NCBI GenBank assembly: GCA_029834535.1
Contig: JAQMWT010000077.1
Span: 62,001 to 126,000, forward strand
Reading direction: 5' to 3'
DNA from: Chrysophaeum taylorii
Lineage: Eukaryota; Sar; Pelagophyceae; Pelagomonadales; Pelagomonadaceae
Length of the DNA: 64,000 nucleotides
Shown one piece after another: positions 47,521 through 57,304 of the stretch; the stretch's first letter is position 1, and each line of letters starts with the position of its first letter. The translations under genes were made by a program, and so were the position numbers. The notes under the pieces were generated by a model. That model did no database searches, was not told the origin of the DNA, and was given only the letters and a program-made list of their open reading frames with translations.

Positions 47521-47917
47521 GGTTGACTGCTAAGAGGGGGAGTGCGAGTGTGAACACGGAGGGCGTTGTTCAATGGTTATAGGTGTATTTCGGTACTGCG
47601 CTCGCACCGTGCGCAATGTGACGATATACATCGATTGTGTCTCACCGAACCCTGCAGAGATTAGATCCGAGGGTCGATGGATTTCGAGGAGTGATAAGGA
47701 TGGGGAAACAGCTCGATGTGTCATGACGAAGATCGGCATGGGCACAGCTCTCTTGACTGGAATGTGGACTAAACGGGTGGGGGATAGACCAAATGCGTTG
47801 AATAGTCACCCAAACCTACTTATAACGACGGTATGCCAAGCGAAATTCCGGGATGAGCGCGATAAACTTCCGGACGAATAACTCAGCCATGCTCGCACCC
47901 CCCTCTTAGCAGTCGAC
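47521..47917. mobile_element. TTAA-flanked terminal-inverted-repeat element (MITE-like, 397 bp)
   Basis: The ends are inverted copies of about 26 bp with few mismatches: GACTGCTAAGAGGGGG at the left, its complement CCCCCTCTTAGCAGTC at the right, extended inward by a shared TGCGAG. TTAA sits directly outside both ends (47517-47520 and 47918-47921), as expected for a TTAA target duplication of piggyBac-type elements. The termini do not begin with the usual piggyBac CCY, so family assignment is tentative. A 102-codon frame inside (47573-47881) shows no transposase motif; the element looks non-autonomous. Confidence 0.55.
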
Positions 47918-48085
47918 TTAAAAAACGCAGCCATGGCCCTCAACCCCCCCCCCCCCCCTCTCTTAGCAGTCGACTTCCTAAAACCCAGCCCTGTCCATCA
48001 AAGCCCGGCCCCCGTTCGCACACCCCCCCTTCTTAGCAGTCGACCTCTACAAACCCAGCCATGCTCTTTAAATTCATCAGTCGAA
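47898..48085 (+). repeat. Three direct copies of a CTCTTAGCAGTCGAC unit
   Basis: Units near 47903, 47953 and 48029 share a C-run, CTTAGCAGTCGAC, an A/C-rich spacer and CAGCC(A/C)TG. The first is the right end of the TIR element; the others look like tandem or nested end copies. Flanking poly-C tracts reach 14 nt. Confidence 0.6.
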
Positions 48086-48117
48086 AAAAGGAGGCTGGGC
48101 TTTCGGTGTCAACGAGA

Positions 48118-49620
48118 TTATTTTTGGCGGCCGTGGTGCCACCGATGGATGAAAAGAGCGTGGTTGGCGTAAGTAGACATGGGTGGCCTAATCACGAGAA
48201 AGACGATCGAAGGATCTCGACACACTGAGCTCACGAAGTGAGCAATGGAGCCGTCTTTTGCGCTCGTTTGCCTTGTTAACCTGGGGTTCACAAATACGGC
48301 TTGACTCTGTCCAGGGAGCGCCCTGTTCGAGCTCTCGTCTCCGAGGTCGCAAGTGAAACGAGCGTTCGTGTACGGCATGCACGGAGTTTGGGGATATGAC
48401 ATACGACTCGGTGGCCCGCAGAGACGGTAGTGACTTCTGTCCATTGATGTCGCGAGAGAGGCTGGTCTCGGGTGCTTTGTGCAGCGACATTTGACCGCCC
48501 TGCAAAAGAGATTCCTTTGTTGCAACGAGAGAAGGAAGTCGATGAGAACACGCACCACCCAGCTCTTCGGATTCGTGACCCTCCACACAGGCTGCACGAT
48601 GGACATGTTCCCAGATAGCACGCCTGCGGTCGGGTCTGGGCGTGTGCCAATGAAATCACCGACCTGGACCGAGATCGTTGATGACGAGAGATTCAAGATG
48701 TCCGCTGATGCGTTCCAGTTCGTTCTGCATACAGCACGGAAGGACTCAGAATTATTCAATGGTCGTGGAGCTCTGTCGTTACCTTGTCGCCAAAGCTGCG
48801 TGGATGGAGAGGCCAGTGTCCGACGGGGATTCGGCGACGTGTACTTACTGAAATGGCGGTCCAATGTCCTTCGAATGATCGCGAGCGCGCAAAGTCCAGG
48901 TCGTCTCTGTGTAGGGCTGCTGCGTAAGGCGGCCTCGATACCCGTTCTGCGCGGAGATCGCAGGGTTGTAGTCGCGAGGTTTCTGCGTTTCGCAGAAGGG
49001 TACATACGATGTCGGTGACGGATGCGGTTGCGAAACGCGGTTCGAGGACATCAACTGGCTCCCGACAGTACTCTTTCGTACGTTCCCTGTCGATGATCCC
49101 CCCGCCCTTATAGCACGCCTGTTGTTTGTCGTAAGGTACCGACGCTCGAAAGGACTTGCCCGCGGTACGTAACGCATCGAACTGACGCAAGAGTTGCTGA
49201 GCTCGCGCGAAGCGTCTCGGTCGCGGAACCTGTGTCAACGTCGTCGTCACACAGGGCAGTCCTCTCACGAATGGGCGCCCAAGCTGCCAGTCGATACCAT
49301 TGGAGCAGATTTCGAAACAGTCACAAGCTCAGGATGCATCCGCGCCAGTGCCAACATCTCCTCGCGTCGATTGGAGGCCGCGAAGCTCAATTGATCCCTG
49401 CCGAGGTTAGTTTGTGCATATCTCTCTATCTGCCTTTATTAGGACAGCATACCAGCTTCGTCCGTAGACCCCTCGAAGGAGACGATCGCGTTTCGCCGGT
49501 GTCATCAACTTCTTCCTCTGGTGCCTTCGAACCTTGGCCTCGGTCGCTAGCCGCTCGCGCTCCTGGAGGTCGCGGCACCCAAGTGAATACATCGCTATAT
49601 CCCACTGTAAGTCTTCAAAC
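48118..49620. other. Gene-poor stretch; open frames without recognisable products
   Basis: Frames of 295 codons (48118-49005, minus), 179 codons (48479-49018, plus) and 170 codons (48756-49268, minus) overlap one another. None shows a domain pattern, and the composition does not favour one strand. A plus-strand DDERFKMSADAFQFVL segment faintly recalls helix regions upstream of some DDE transposases, which is too weak to call. Confidence 0.35.
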
Positions 49621-49621
49621 T

Positions 49622-52045
49622 GTTGTATTGTTCATAGGGAAAAGTCAAGTTTCCAACCACCATATATGTTTTGTCACCGTAAACCCTCAACAAGTTTGGT
49701 CACTTAAGTTTGGTCAATCCGTATCTTGGTTGACTAAACTTGTACTTTTAGTTTTTTCACAACCTCCCACAAGACCGCGCGCAGTGGCGGTCCGCCATCC
49801 TCGCACTTTCATCCCTCGCCTCTACCCCAACTGTGTGATTTTTGCTCTGTGATCCTGGACCGGCCACTGCCGGCCCAGCCTGGCTCCCATGCCCGGGAGA
49901 GGTCCGAAGTTAGTTAGTTAGTTAGAGACCAGACATAAGGGTTCACTGACAAAACAAGGGCCACCGTGATCAAGCTTTCAGCGGTTCTGCATGTCGCATT
50001 GAGACTACGGAGCGTCCTTGGACTTCGAAACGAACACGATATCGATGCGGGCTTCGCTCAGGTCGAGCGGGAGCGTGGTGGTAACACGCCGACGTCGGTT
50101 GACCATGACGCCGAGAAAGAAAACAAGAAGTCGCGTGCCCAGACGAAGGTAAACGACTATGAGAGATCGCCGAGTGCGCTGTCGCAGCTCAGAGCGCGCA
50201 AATACGAGGCTCCACTTTATTCGATCTAACCAAGATGCCAAGTTCAGCATGTGTGTTCTCGAGGCCGACTTGCAGCAGATGATGTTCGACACGGGCGGCA
50301 AGTTGACGGCGTGTACAACATGGTCTACAGCGCGACAGCGCTGTCGTTCAAGTGCTATATGCAAGATGCAGCTTTTATGTGCGTGCTGCTCGTTGTGATG
50401 TGCAAGTAGACAATACCGTCACGTGTGCTAAAAGGCACACCTGCTCCGAACCTTCTTGCCGACAAAGATCCAGCTATCGCGCGAAGCACTTCTGCGAGGC
50501 CGTGTCGGTCCTCATCAAGGGCTTTATGGAGGGCAAGTCAGGCGGCTCTTCTCGGCATGTGCGTTTGATAGACATCTGCAACAATGTCATCCGCTAAAGG
50601 CACGAGATGACGAACCGGGATCGTTCGCTGTAGTATGTCATAAACATCGAACTAATAAGGCGCATCCGAATAATCTTGGGCGACGAAACAGCGTGGTATC
50701 AGCGTTGTCTTACGCAGGCCTTGTTTGTGGATGTTGTTCTGCGAGTATTCGCATGTTGATGCGTGTGTATGGTCAAACTTGGAGGCATTCGATTTGGTGT
50801 GATCAAATTTCGAACAATCACATCAAACTTGTCATATTTTAGACTCGTACTGATGACTGGGTTAGAATTACAAGGGTGGTGTCGGCGATCTTCCGGAACG
50901 AGGCTGTCGACGTCTTGACATCCCTTCGCGCCGCAGCTTGTATTTGCCGACTTTCTCGTACAGTGCTCGACGGTAAAGCAGCAGCTCCCGTGGAGATCTT
51001 GCGGCAGGGCGGGGTTGTCGAGATGCGCGAGGAGGAGGAGGATAAGGAGGTGTTCTCTTACGGTCGTGTGAGTTGTTTATGCTGGCGTAACGGCACGTGT
51101 TCGCGTTGCCGTTTTCCCATGATCAAGCTGGACAGCGAACTCCTCCGGATCGGGTACGCGACGGCGAGGAACTCCTGAACGTGGTCCTGTACGGTCCCGC
51201 ACAAGCGTGGTGGGACTACAATCTTTGGGTGCTCGAGGGGCGTTGCTCGCCCAGTTTCTCGAGGTCGTCGAGTTTCGCGTTTTAACTCGACCCCGAGTCG
51301 ATTATCAAAGACGCGCTCCCTCTCGAGTTTTGGGATGCAGAATGGGGTGATCCATATCACGCAGACCATGTAAGTCTGGTGTCCGATGTCCGCTTGTTGC
51401 TGAAGACTGACGCACGACCACGGCAACACCACCGTGGTGAGTCGCGGTTTGGGTGGCTTCTACGAACGATGGAAGGTACGAGAATGGGCCCAGCTTAAGT
51501 ACGCCAAGCCGTGGGAATCTGCTCTCGGGGCCGCGTGTCGCTGCCCGCTCTCCTTGCGTATCGCCGCGCTGTCTTAGGATGGATCTCCTTCTAAGGCGGT
51601 CATGGGGGGGTGCCCATGCCGCGCGTGTAACGCCACGGTAGATTCTGCGTGGCTGCAGCACCTAGCTCTCGTTTTTAAAGCATTTTCGCACCAAAAGCGC
51701 TCACGCGCCCCCTTAAAAAGCCTCCTTAAGTTTGATTTAAAAAGCCGAAGTTTGGTCAATACTGTGGAAGTTTGAGGAGTAGTGATCAAACTTGTTGACC
51801 AAACTTACAAGGAAAATAATCAAACTTGAAGTGTTGATTGATCAAACTTAATGCAACTTCGGAGGAGTGACCAAACTAAACTGATCAAACTTCTTTTGAA
51901 AGTGACCAAACTTGTGAATTTTCCCTTAAACATACATCAATATAGAGCAAACTTGAAAGAAATTGACCAAACGTGTTGACCAAACGTGTTGACCAAACTT
52001 GACCGAGATCCCTTGTTCATACAATTGTTGTAACTTGTATAAAAG
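49622..52045. mobile_element. Possible DNA-transposon relic with subterminal ACCAAACTTG repeats
   Basis: AAGTTTGGTCA-type motifs cluster at 49650-49760, and about 15 (T)GACCAAACTTG/TGATCAAACTT motifs cluster at 51720-52010, with scattered copies at 50770-50840. Outer edges carry a loosely matching inverted segment (TTGTTCATAGGGA...GTCAAGTTT on the left; on the right the complement reads GAACAAGGGA...GTCAAGTTT). Clustered short subterminal repeats are seen in hAT, CACTA and Mutator-like elements. The inside has only short unrecognised frames (50352-50597 is cysteine-containing). No target duplication was identified. Confidence 0.35.
49870..49934 (+). mobile_element. Retroposon-like 3' end tag, copy 2
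   Basis: CAGCCTGGCTCCCATGCCCGG followed by GAGAGGTCCGAAGTTAG and three TTAG units. Differs from copy 1 by a few substitutions. It lies inside the possible transposon relic, so it may be a later insertion. Confidence 0.5.
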
Positions 52046-52219
52046 CGAGGGGGTGAGAGAAGGGTTATAGAAGTCGCCTCCTAAGAGCCTTTAAAGAGGG
52101 GGGCGCACGGGCGTTGAGGGCTTTGGGTTGCGTTGAGACGCGAGGGATGCCTGGAAGGCGGGTGTGTTTTTTATTATGGTCGACCGCAAAGAGGGGGGTG
52201 GGCGAAACTCCCCTCTCCC

Positions 52220-52525
52220 TCACCTCCCCTCAACGAGCATAGCCCGTAAATCCGATTGGCGCACCTTGTTAGAATCCGCGGCAGTGATGTTCGAGGCCAC
52301 AAGGACCTCGTTGTTTTCGTTGTACTGCTCTGATTCGTCGAGGAGCAAGGGTCTCTTGGTCGGGCAGCGGAAGAACGTCTGCACATGCCGCTCCCAGAAG
52401 CGCCAGATATCCTTGCTACCGAGGAGCTCGTTGAGCCGCGGCTCGAGTTTGATTTTCGCAGTTTGCGGCGTGTTCGGCACGATGATGATGTTTGTGCGCG
52501 CAATTTGTTTCGTGGTCGGGTCCAT
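52220..52525 (-). CDS. Hypothetical 101-aa protein or gene fragment
   Basis: The ATG at 52525 opens a frame with balanced, globular-looking composition (IIIVPNTPQTAKIKLEPR, LLGSKDIWRFWERHVQTFF, LVASNITAADSNKVRQSDLR), unlike the Arg/Ser-rich shadow frames around it. Surrounding DNA is repeat-rich. I do not recognise a family; it may be a remnant of a larger gene. The opposite-strand frame across the same bases lacks this quality. Confidence 0.35.
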   Translation of the reverse strand: MDPTTKQIARTNIIIVPNTPQTAKIKLEPRLNELLGSKDIWRFWERHVQTFFRCPTKRPLLLDESEQYNENNEVLVASNITAADSNKVRQSDLRAMLVEGR

Positions 52526-52836
52526 AATCAGCTAAGTTTATAATAGCGGGGTGCCGAACGCATAGCCTGGATATGGTATCGTACGACAATAGCGCTCGAA
52601 CAGCGGAGGGCCGTTCGATAGAGAACTTGCAAAGCTGCCAAGAACAGGATGAAGGAGCATCATCCTACCGTCGGAAGGTTGGTACCGGATCACACCCCTA
52701 TGAAAACTTGCATTCCGAACGAGAAGACAGACGGGAGGGGCTAGTTAATCCGTCGTGGTTGTCATCGTTGTCCTCGTCCAACTATCACCTTGACTTCGTA
52801 TCGCACCTCGAGATCAAAAAAACAATATAAATACTG

Positions 52837-52885
52837 ACTAACTAACTAACTTCAGACCTCTTACGAGCATGGGAACCAGTTCCTA
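52837..52885 (-). mobile_element. Retroposon-like 3' end tag, copy 4 (inverted)
   Basis: On the minus strand the order is GGTTCCCATGCTCG, AAGAGGTCTGAAGTTAG, then TTAG repeats. The minus frame here ends GSHARKRSEVS-stop, matching GSHARERSEVS-stop at the end of copies 2 and 3, so the tag may preserve the C-terminus of an element-encoded protein. Confidence 0.5.
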
Positions 52886-53182
52886 AACCAGGCACCCGGC
52901 GAAAAAACCGCCGCCCACTGCCTCGCCAGCGCGCCCACGACCGCATTACCGTACTCAGCGCCGCGCCGCCCGCCCATCGATGAGAACGTCCCCAACACGT
53001 ACGCATGCGAACAAATCTGATTCTGTGCGGGGGCCCGCCCGCACGCACTTAATCGTCATGCCGGTCGCTGAGTGGCGTCGCCGCTGCCGAGACTATCTGC
53101 ACATGGCTGCCCCAGAGCGGTTTGAACGGAACAACCGCGCCTTTGTTGAAGGAGTCCTTGAAGTTTTGGGAGCTCCTCTAGT

Positions 53183-53509
53183 CTATTTGTTTGTTTGTTT
53201 GTTTGTTTTGTTTTTTTGTTTTTTTGTTTGTTTTTTTGTTTTGTTTGTTTGTTTGTTTGTTTGTTTGTTTGTTTGTTTGTTTGTTTGTTTGTTTGTTTGT
53301 TTGTTTGTTTGTTTGTTTGTTTGTTTTTTTGTTTTTTTGTTTTTTTGTTTTTTTGGTTTTTTGGTTTTTTGGTTTTTTGGTTTTTTGGTTTTTTGGTTTT
53401 TTTGGTGTTTTTTGGTTGTTTTTTGGTTGTTTTTTTGGTTGTTTTTTTGGTTGTTTTTTTGGTTGTTTTTTTGGTTGTTTTTTTGGTTATTTTTTTGGTT
53501 GTTTTTTGG

Positions 53510-53596
<87 letters not shown>

Positions 53597-53598
53597 TT
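53183..53598 (+). repeat. Graded microsatellite: (GTTT)n, (GGTTTTTT)n, (ATTT)n
   Basis: About 410 bp of almost pure T-rich repeats changes unit in order: TTTG tetramers (53187-53325), T-rich GTTTTTTT/GGTTTTTT units (53325-53512), then TTTA tetramers (53512-53598). The long frames through it are repeat artefacts. Confidence 0.95.
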
Positions 53599-53619
53599 CA
53601 TCCCTTACCCTGATCACCG

Positions 53620-54057
53620 ACTGCGGTTGCGATGGAGGACGGTGCCTCATGAATCCTGAGCCTTGCGAGGGCATCCGCCCTCCCGGCGCAGGTTGGCACC
53701 TATTCGCCTCCCGGGCGGGCCGGTTGGCAGCCGGAACGTTCGCAGTGGGACGGGGTATGGCCGGGGGGCGAAGACGGAAGGTTATCGACGAGTTGGTTGT
53801 CAGTCATATCGCGGTCTCCTCCTCGCATCGCGACAAGCTTGGTCACTCTCCGCCGACCGACCTTTCGGCGCTCCTCGTCTACAGGCCCGCGATTCCGGAC
53901 TGGCTCCTGTCGGTCCGGCCTGGCTCCCATGCTCGGGAGAGGTCTGAAGTTAGTTAGTTAGTTAGTTAGTTATTTATTCATTTATTCATTTATTGATTTA
54001 TTTACTCAGGCAGGATCGCGCAAAACGGAAGTGCGCGACCGCTGACTTCAAACCCTC
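53620..54057 (+). mobile_element. Retroposon-like 3' end, copy 3, with upstream body
   Basis: A GC-rich segment ends in CCGGCCTGGCTCCCATGCTCGG, GAGAGGTCTGAAG, then GTTA repeats that grade into TTTATTCA repeats (53951-54005). Frame to the stop in the tag gives SVRPGSHARERSEVS. A frame fragment beyond the microsatellite (53058-53160: WRRRCRDYLHMAAPERFERN, AFVEGVLEVLG) may be part of the same element. Family unassigned; a 5'-truncated non-LTR element is my best guess. Confidence 0.4.
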
Positions 54058-55198
54058 ATGTGGCCTCGTCTCCTCCTCGTTGCGTGCGGGTGTTGTTGGA
54101 TGCGGGTGTCGGCCGTCGTGTCCCTAAAGGAGCACGTCTGGCGCAGCCGCGCCGCGGCGCACGCGGAGCGCGTGCGAGAGGTGCTGGGGGGCATGTCGCC
54201 CTTGGAGGCAGCTGGGGCGAGGGAGAATCCAATCACGAACTTCGTCTTCACGTACTACTGGGGGTTCAAGCCTGGGGACCTGACGTGAGGTCGTGCGAGT
54301 GGTCCTCGTTGATTGGCGTATAGGCGATGGAGCCCTGGCGCGGGGGTCGAGCTAGAAGTGGAGGACGTTGCGGCCTCGATGCGCTTGCTCTCTCGCGGCA
54401 AGTGGCGCAGGACGGAGAGCGGAGCGGTGGCGGTCGACTTCGCGGGTCGATTCGACGACCTCAACATGGACGCGATCAGGCACGCTTACAAGACGCTCGT
54501 CGCGACGTCGCGGCGCGCGCCGGTCTGGAACTGCTACGGTCTTCACGAGTGGGCGATGCTGTACGGCGACCGTCCTTCGAGCCGCTTCCAGAAGGCGATG
54601 CCGTTCCGCGTCTCCCCGGCGACCATCGCCGCCGTCGTCGAGGCCCCCGGCGCGCTGCGTTGCACGCACTTCGACGCGTATCGTTTTTTTGCGCCGTCCG
54701 CGCAACCGTTGAACGAGCACCCCGGCCTCTCGCGCGAGTCGCAGCCCTCGCACGAACAGCCCGGTTGCGTGGTAAGAAAGTCCTATTGTGTCGCGAACGA
54801 TACCGCAGCACGCCGGTATGGACCTCTTCAAGTACGCGCTGCGCCTCGCGCCGTTCATTCGATCCGAGCTCGTCGCTGACGCGCTGGCCGTGGCCGTCGA
54901 GGCCCGGATCCTCGACATGCGGGCGTCGCCCTACGATCTCGCGGCCGTGTTCGCGACCGACAATCACCTCGGAGTCGATCCCTCGCCTGTTGCGGTGGAA
55001 ACGAGGGGAGGCCGTCGGCAGTACGCCCGACTCCAATGCGAGATCGCCGAAAAGGCGGCGCCCGTCCGGCGAGAACTCATCCGGGCATACGACCGCTTCT
55101 TGCGGGCGGACGACGACGACGACGACGCGCGATCCCCGGAGATGGGACGACTGCCACGTACTATCCCCGGAGATGAGACGACGACGACGACGTCGTAA
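54058..55198 (+). CDS. Protein of bacterial family often annotated '3-methyladenine DNA glycosylase'
   Basis: Exons 54058-54284, 54324-54771 and 54809-55198 give 354 codons; the introns are only 39 and 37 nt. Conserved blocks are HAERVREVL, NPITNFVFTYYWGFKPGDL, RWSPGAGVEL, NCYGLHEWAMLYGD, RCTHFDAYRFFAP, HEQPGCVHAGMDLFKYALRL and ILDMRASPYDL, in the same order as in actinobacterial proteins with this label. The label is by database habit; enzymatic activity is not established and the protein lacks an obvious HhH or AlkA fold signature. The start adds a hydrophobic leader (MWPRLLLVACGCC), suggesting ER or plastid routing. The acidic C-terminal tail is encoded by GAC repeats. A bacterial-type gene with introns suggests an old transfer. 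Its stop is 15 bp from the convergent kinase stop. Confidence 0.82.
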
Positions 55199-55213
55199 TA
55201 CTCCGAAAATATA

Positions 55214-55999
55214 TTATGATTCGAGTAGCGGCGGCGAGAGGAGTCGTCGCGGACCCACGCGGGCCCTGACAAGCCGGATGGCGTCGGCAAGGACGTCGTG
55301 AAAGGGCCTGGTCCCATCGAGGGCTACGACGGTCGGTCGGGCGTCTGGCGCGAGCTGGGTGACTGGATCACGCGTGTTTCTGAGGAAGGCGGGCCACACG
55401 ACGCGGTCGTAATACGTCCGGAGGTCATCGACCTCTCGCGGACGTCGAACGGAGCGGGCGACGCGACGCTCTCGGCACAGTAGCCGCGCTTGGTCGTCGG
55501 CGCCGACGTCGAGGTAGAGGAGGACGTCGCATAAGGGCAAGAGGTGTTTGGCGCCGCCATTTGGCGACGCCAACAGAAAGTGCTCGACGATGATAAGGTC
55601 CGCGACGCCGCCGCCGCCGCCGTCGTCGTCGAGATGCGCTCTCGCGTGGGCTTCCGTCGCGCCCCAGTCGACGTGCGACGGCTCTTCCGACTGGGGATCA
55701 CGCGTCGCATACGACGGACTCGAAAGTTGCTTGAAGAATCGCGGGTCTTCCCGCAGGAGAACACATCGCAGGCCGTCGGCCTTCAGGCGGCGCTCGAGCG
55801 ACGAGGCGAGCGTCGATTTGCCCGAGCCCGACGCCCCCGCGACTCCCAGAACAAAGGGTAGTTTGCTCATCTCGTCGGGACAAAGGGAACATTGACCAAC
55901 GTCGTCGTCGTCGTCGTCGTTATAGCTGCCGGCGTTCCTTCGTGGCCGATGCAGCTCATGAGTGGTGAAAGGAGAAAGCCAGGGGGGGGTAAGCATCAT
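55214..55999 (-). CDS. P-loop nucleoside kinase, nicotinamide riboside/uridine kinase-like
   Basis: The Walker A loop GVAGASGSGKST is followed by RRLKADGLRCVLLREDPRFF, LIIVEHFLL (Walker B-type strand with lid-side acid), CDVLLYLDV, LCRERRVARSVR and TYYDRVVWPAFLRN, an order typical of NRK/uridine kinase/phosphoribulokinase enzymes; YYDxxVWPxYL is closest to NRK1. The likely reaction is ATP-dependent phosphorylation of nicotinamide riboside or a pyrimidine nucleoside. ATG choices are 55999/55996 (with a 43-residue leader containing a GAC-encoded Asp run) and 55870, where the family homology begins; the latter would give a cytosolic enzyme of 218 residues. Substrate cannot be fixed from sequence. 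Confidence 0.82.
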   Translation of the reverse strand: MMLTPPWLSPFTTHELHRPRRNAGSYNDDDDDDVGQCSLCPDEMSKLPFVLGVAGASGSGKSTLASSLERRLKADGLRCVLLREDPRFFKQLSSPSYATRDPQSEEPSHVDWGATEAHARAHLDDDGGGGGVADLIIVEHFLLASPNGGAKHLLPLCDVLLYLDVGADDQARLLCRERRVARSVRRPREVDDLRTYYDRVVWPAFLRNTRDPVTQLAPDARPTVVALDGTRPFHDVLADAIRLVRARVGPRRLLSPPLLES

Positions 56000-56166
56000 T
56001 TTTTTTGGTGCAAGAGCCCAGACCAGTGAAGGAAGTTGAAGACCAGACAAGGAAGTTGAATGTCAGACTAGGTTTGGGACTGCTGGTTCAACATCGAGGC
56101 AACATCATCGAGGCAAGCGTGTTAGGGCAAGACAGGCAGTGTTGTTCTGCCGCCCGATGTGGATGC

Positions 56167-56253
56167 ATGAGTGAGGAAAAATGGCGGCGGCGTCATCGGT
56201 GGGCTAGTAACGGGCAGAGACCCCGCGACGAGGTGTCGTCGTCGACGTCATTT

Positions 56254-56286
<33 letters not shown>

Positions 56287-57271
56287 AGGCCGACGACGAA
56301 GATAAACGGGAGTATGAGTGGGCCTGTGAGCGAGGAAGTGACGTCGTCATGGCTGATGATGAAACGAGGTGGCCTCATGAGCGTCGCGTTTTGGACGTGG
56401 AAGCGTCGGTTCGTGAAGATCGAGGGGGAGCAGCTCTTGTTGTACGCCGACGACGGGCCGGGGGCCGAGTTCAAGGGGACGGTGCCGGTGCGCGGGATCT
56501 CGGTCGCGCTGGCGCGCGCGAAGAACGTGAGCTCATAACTCAAAGACGACGACGTCGTCGTCAGCAGTTGTTCGCAGGCGACCAAGGGTGGGGCCCTGTA
56601 CGCGTTCAATACCACCGAGGCCTCGGGGGCGACGATCGCGTGGGCGGCTTTCTCGCGAGACGAGTGAGTGTTTGTTTGTCTCGCGCAGGCCGGGCGGCGC
56701 GATAACGAAAAACGCGGGCGTAGGCGCGCGCGGTGGCTTCGGGCGCTGGTCGCGCACGGAGCGACGCTGGAGGCCGGTGCCGACACCGAGTCGAACACGG
56801 CCGATGAGGAGGAGGAGAGTACGCCGGGGCACGACGAGACGGAGCACGCGTTGGATACGGCGTCGAGCGCGAGTTCGACGCCCGCGGGCTTGCCCGAGAA
56901 GACGACGCCGTCGGGGCCGGGGGTGGTGTACTCGCGCATGCCGCTGAGTTCGATCTTCGGGGAGCGCGGTCCGGCGCAGGCTTGGGACGGGAAACCGCCG
57001 AAGCGGTCTTCGCCGAGCTCGGACGTCGAAGGGTGGCCGCGCGGCGAGCCCGCGCCGCTCCCGAGCGTCGGCGCGCGCCGTCTGGTAGGGGACGACGCGG
57101 CGACCACCACCACCACCACCAAAGCGGCGGAGGCGTCGTTTATGGAGGTCGGGAGCGGGGCGTGTCACAAATCGGAGGCGGGGATCCTGCGACGCGCGGC
57201 GAGCTCGGGCGGCAGGTCGTCCGCGAGCCGGGCGTCGCGAGCGTCCGAGGACCCGTCGAGCGGGAGCTCCT

Positions 57272-57304
<33 letters not shown>

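Noticed and set aside
48118-49005. 295-codon minus frame as a transposase
   Set aside because: No DDE/DDD pattern, zinc finger or helix-turn-helix could be seen, and competing frames overlap on the other strand.
52980-53957. 325-codon plus frame
   Set aside because: Its middle third is translated microsatellite; only the ends may retain element-derived coding sequence.
47398-53970. TTAG repeats as interstitial telomere
   Set aside because: The unit is TTAG/GTTA, only three to five copies each, and always follows the same unique tag, which fits element tails better.
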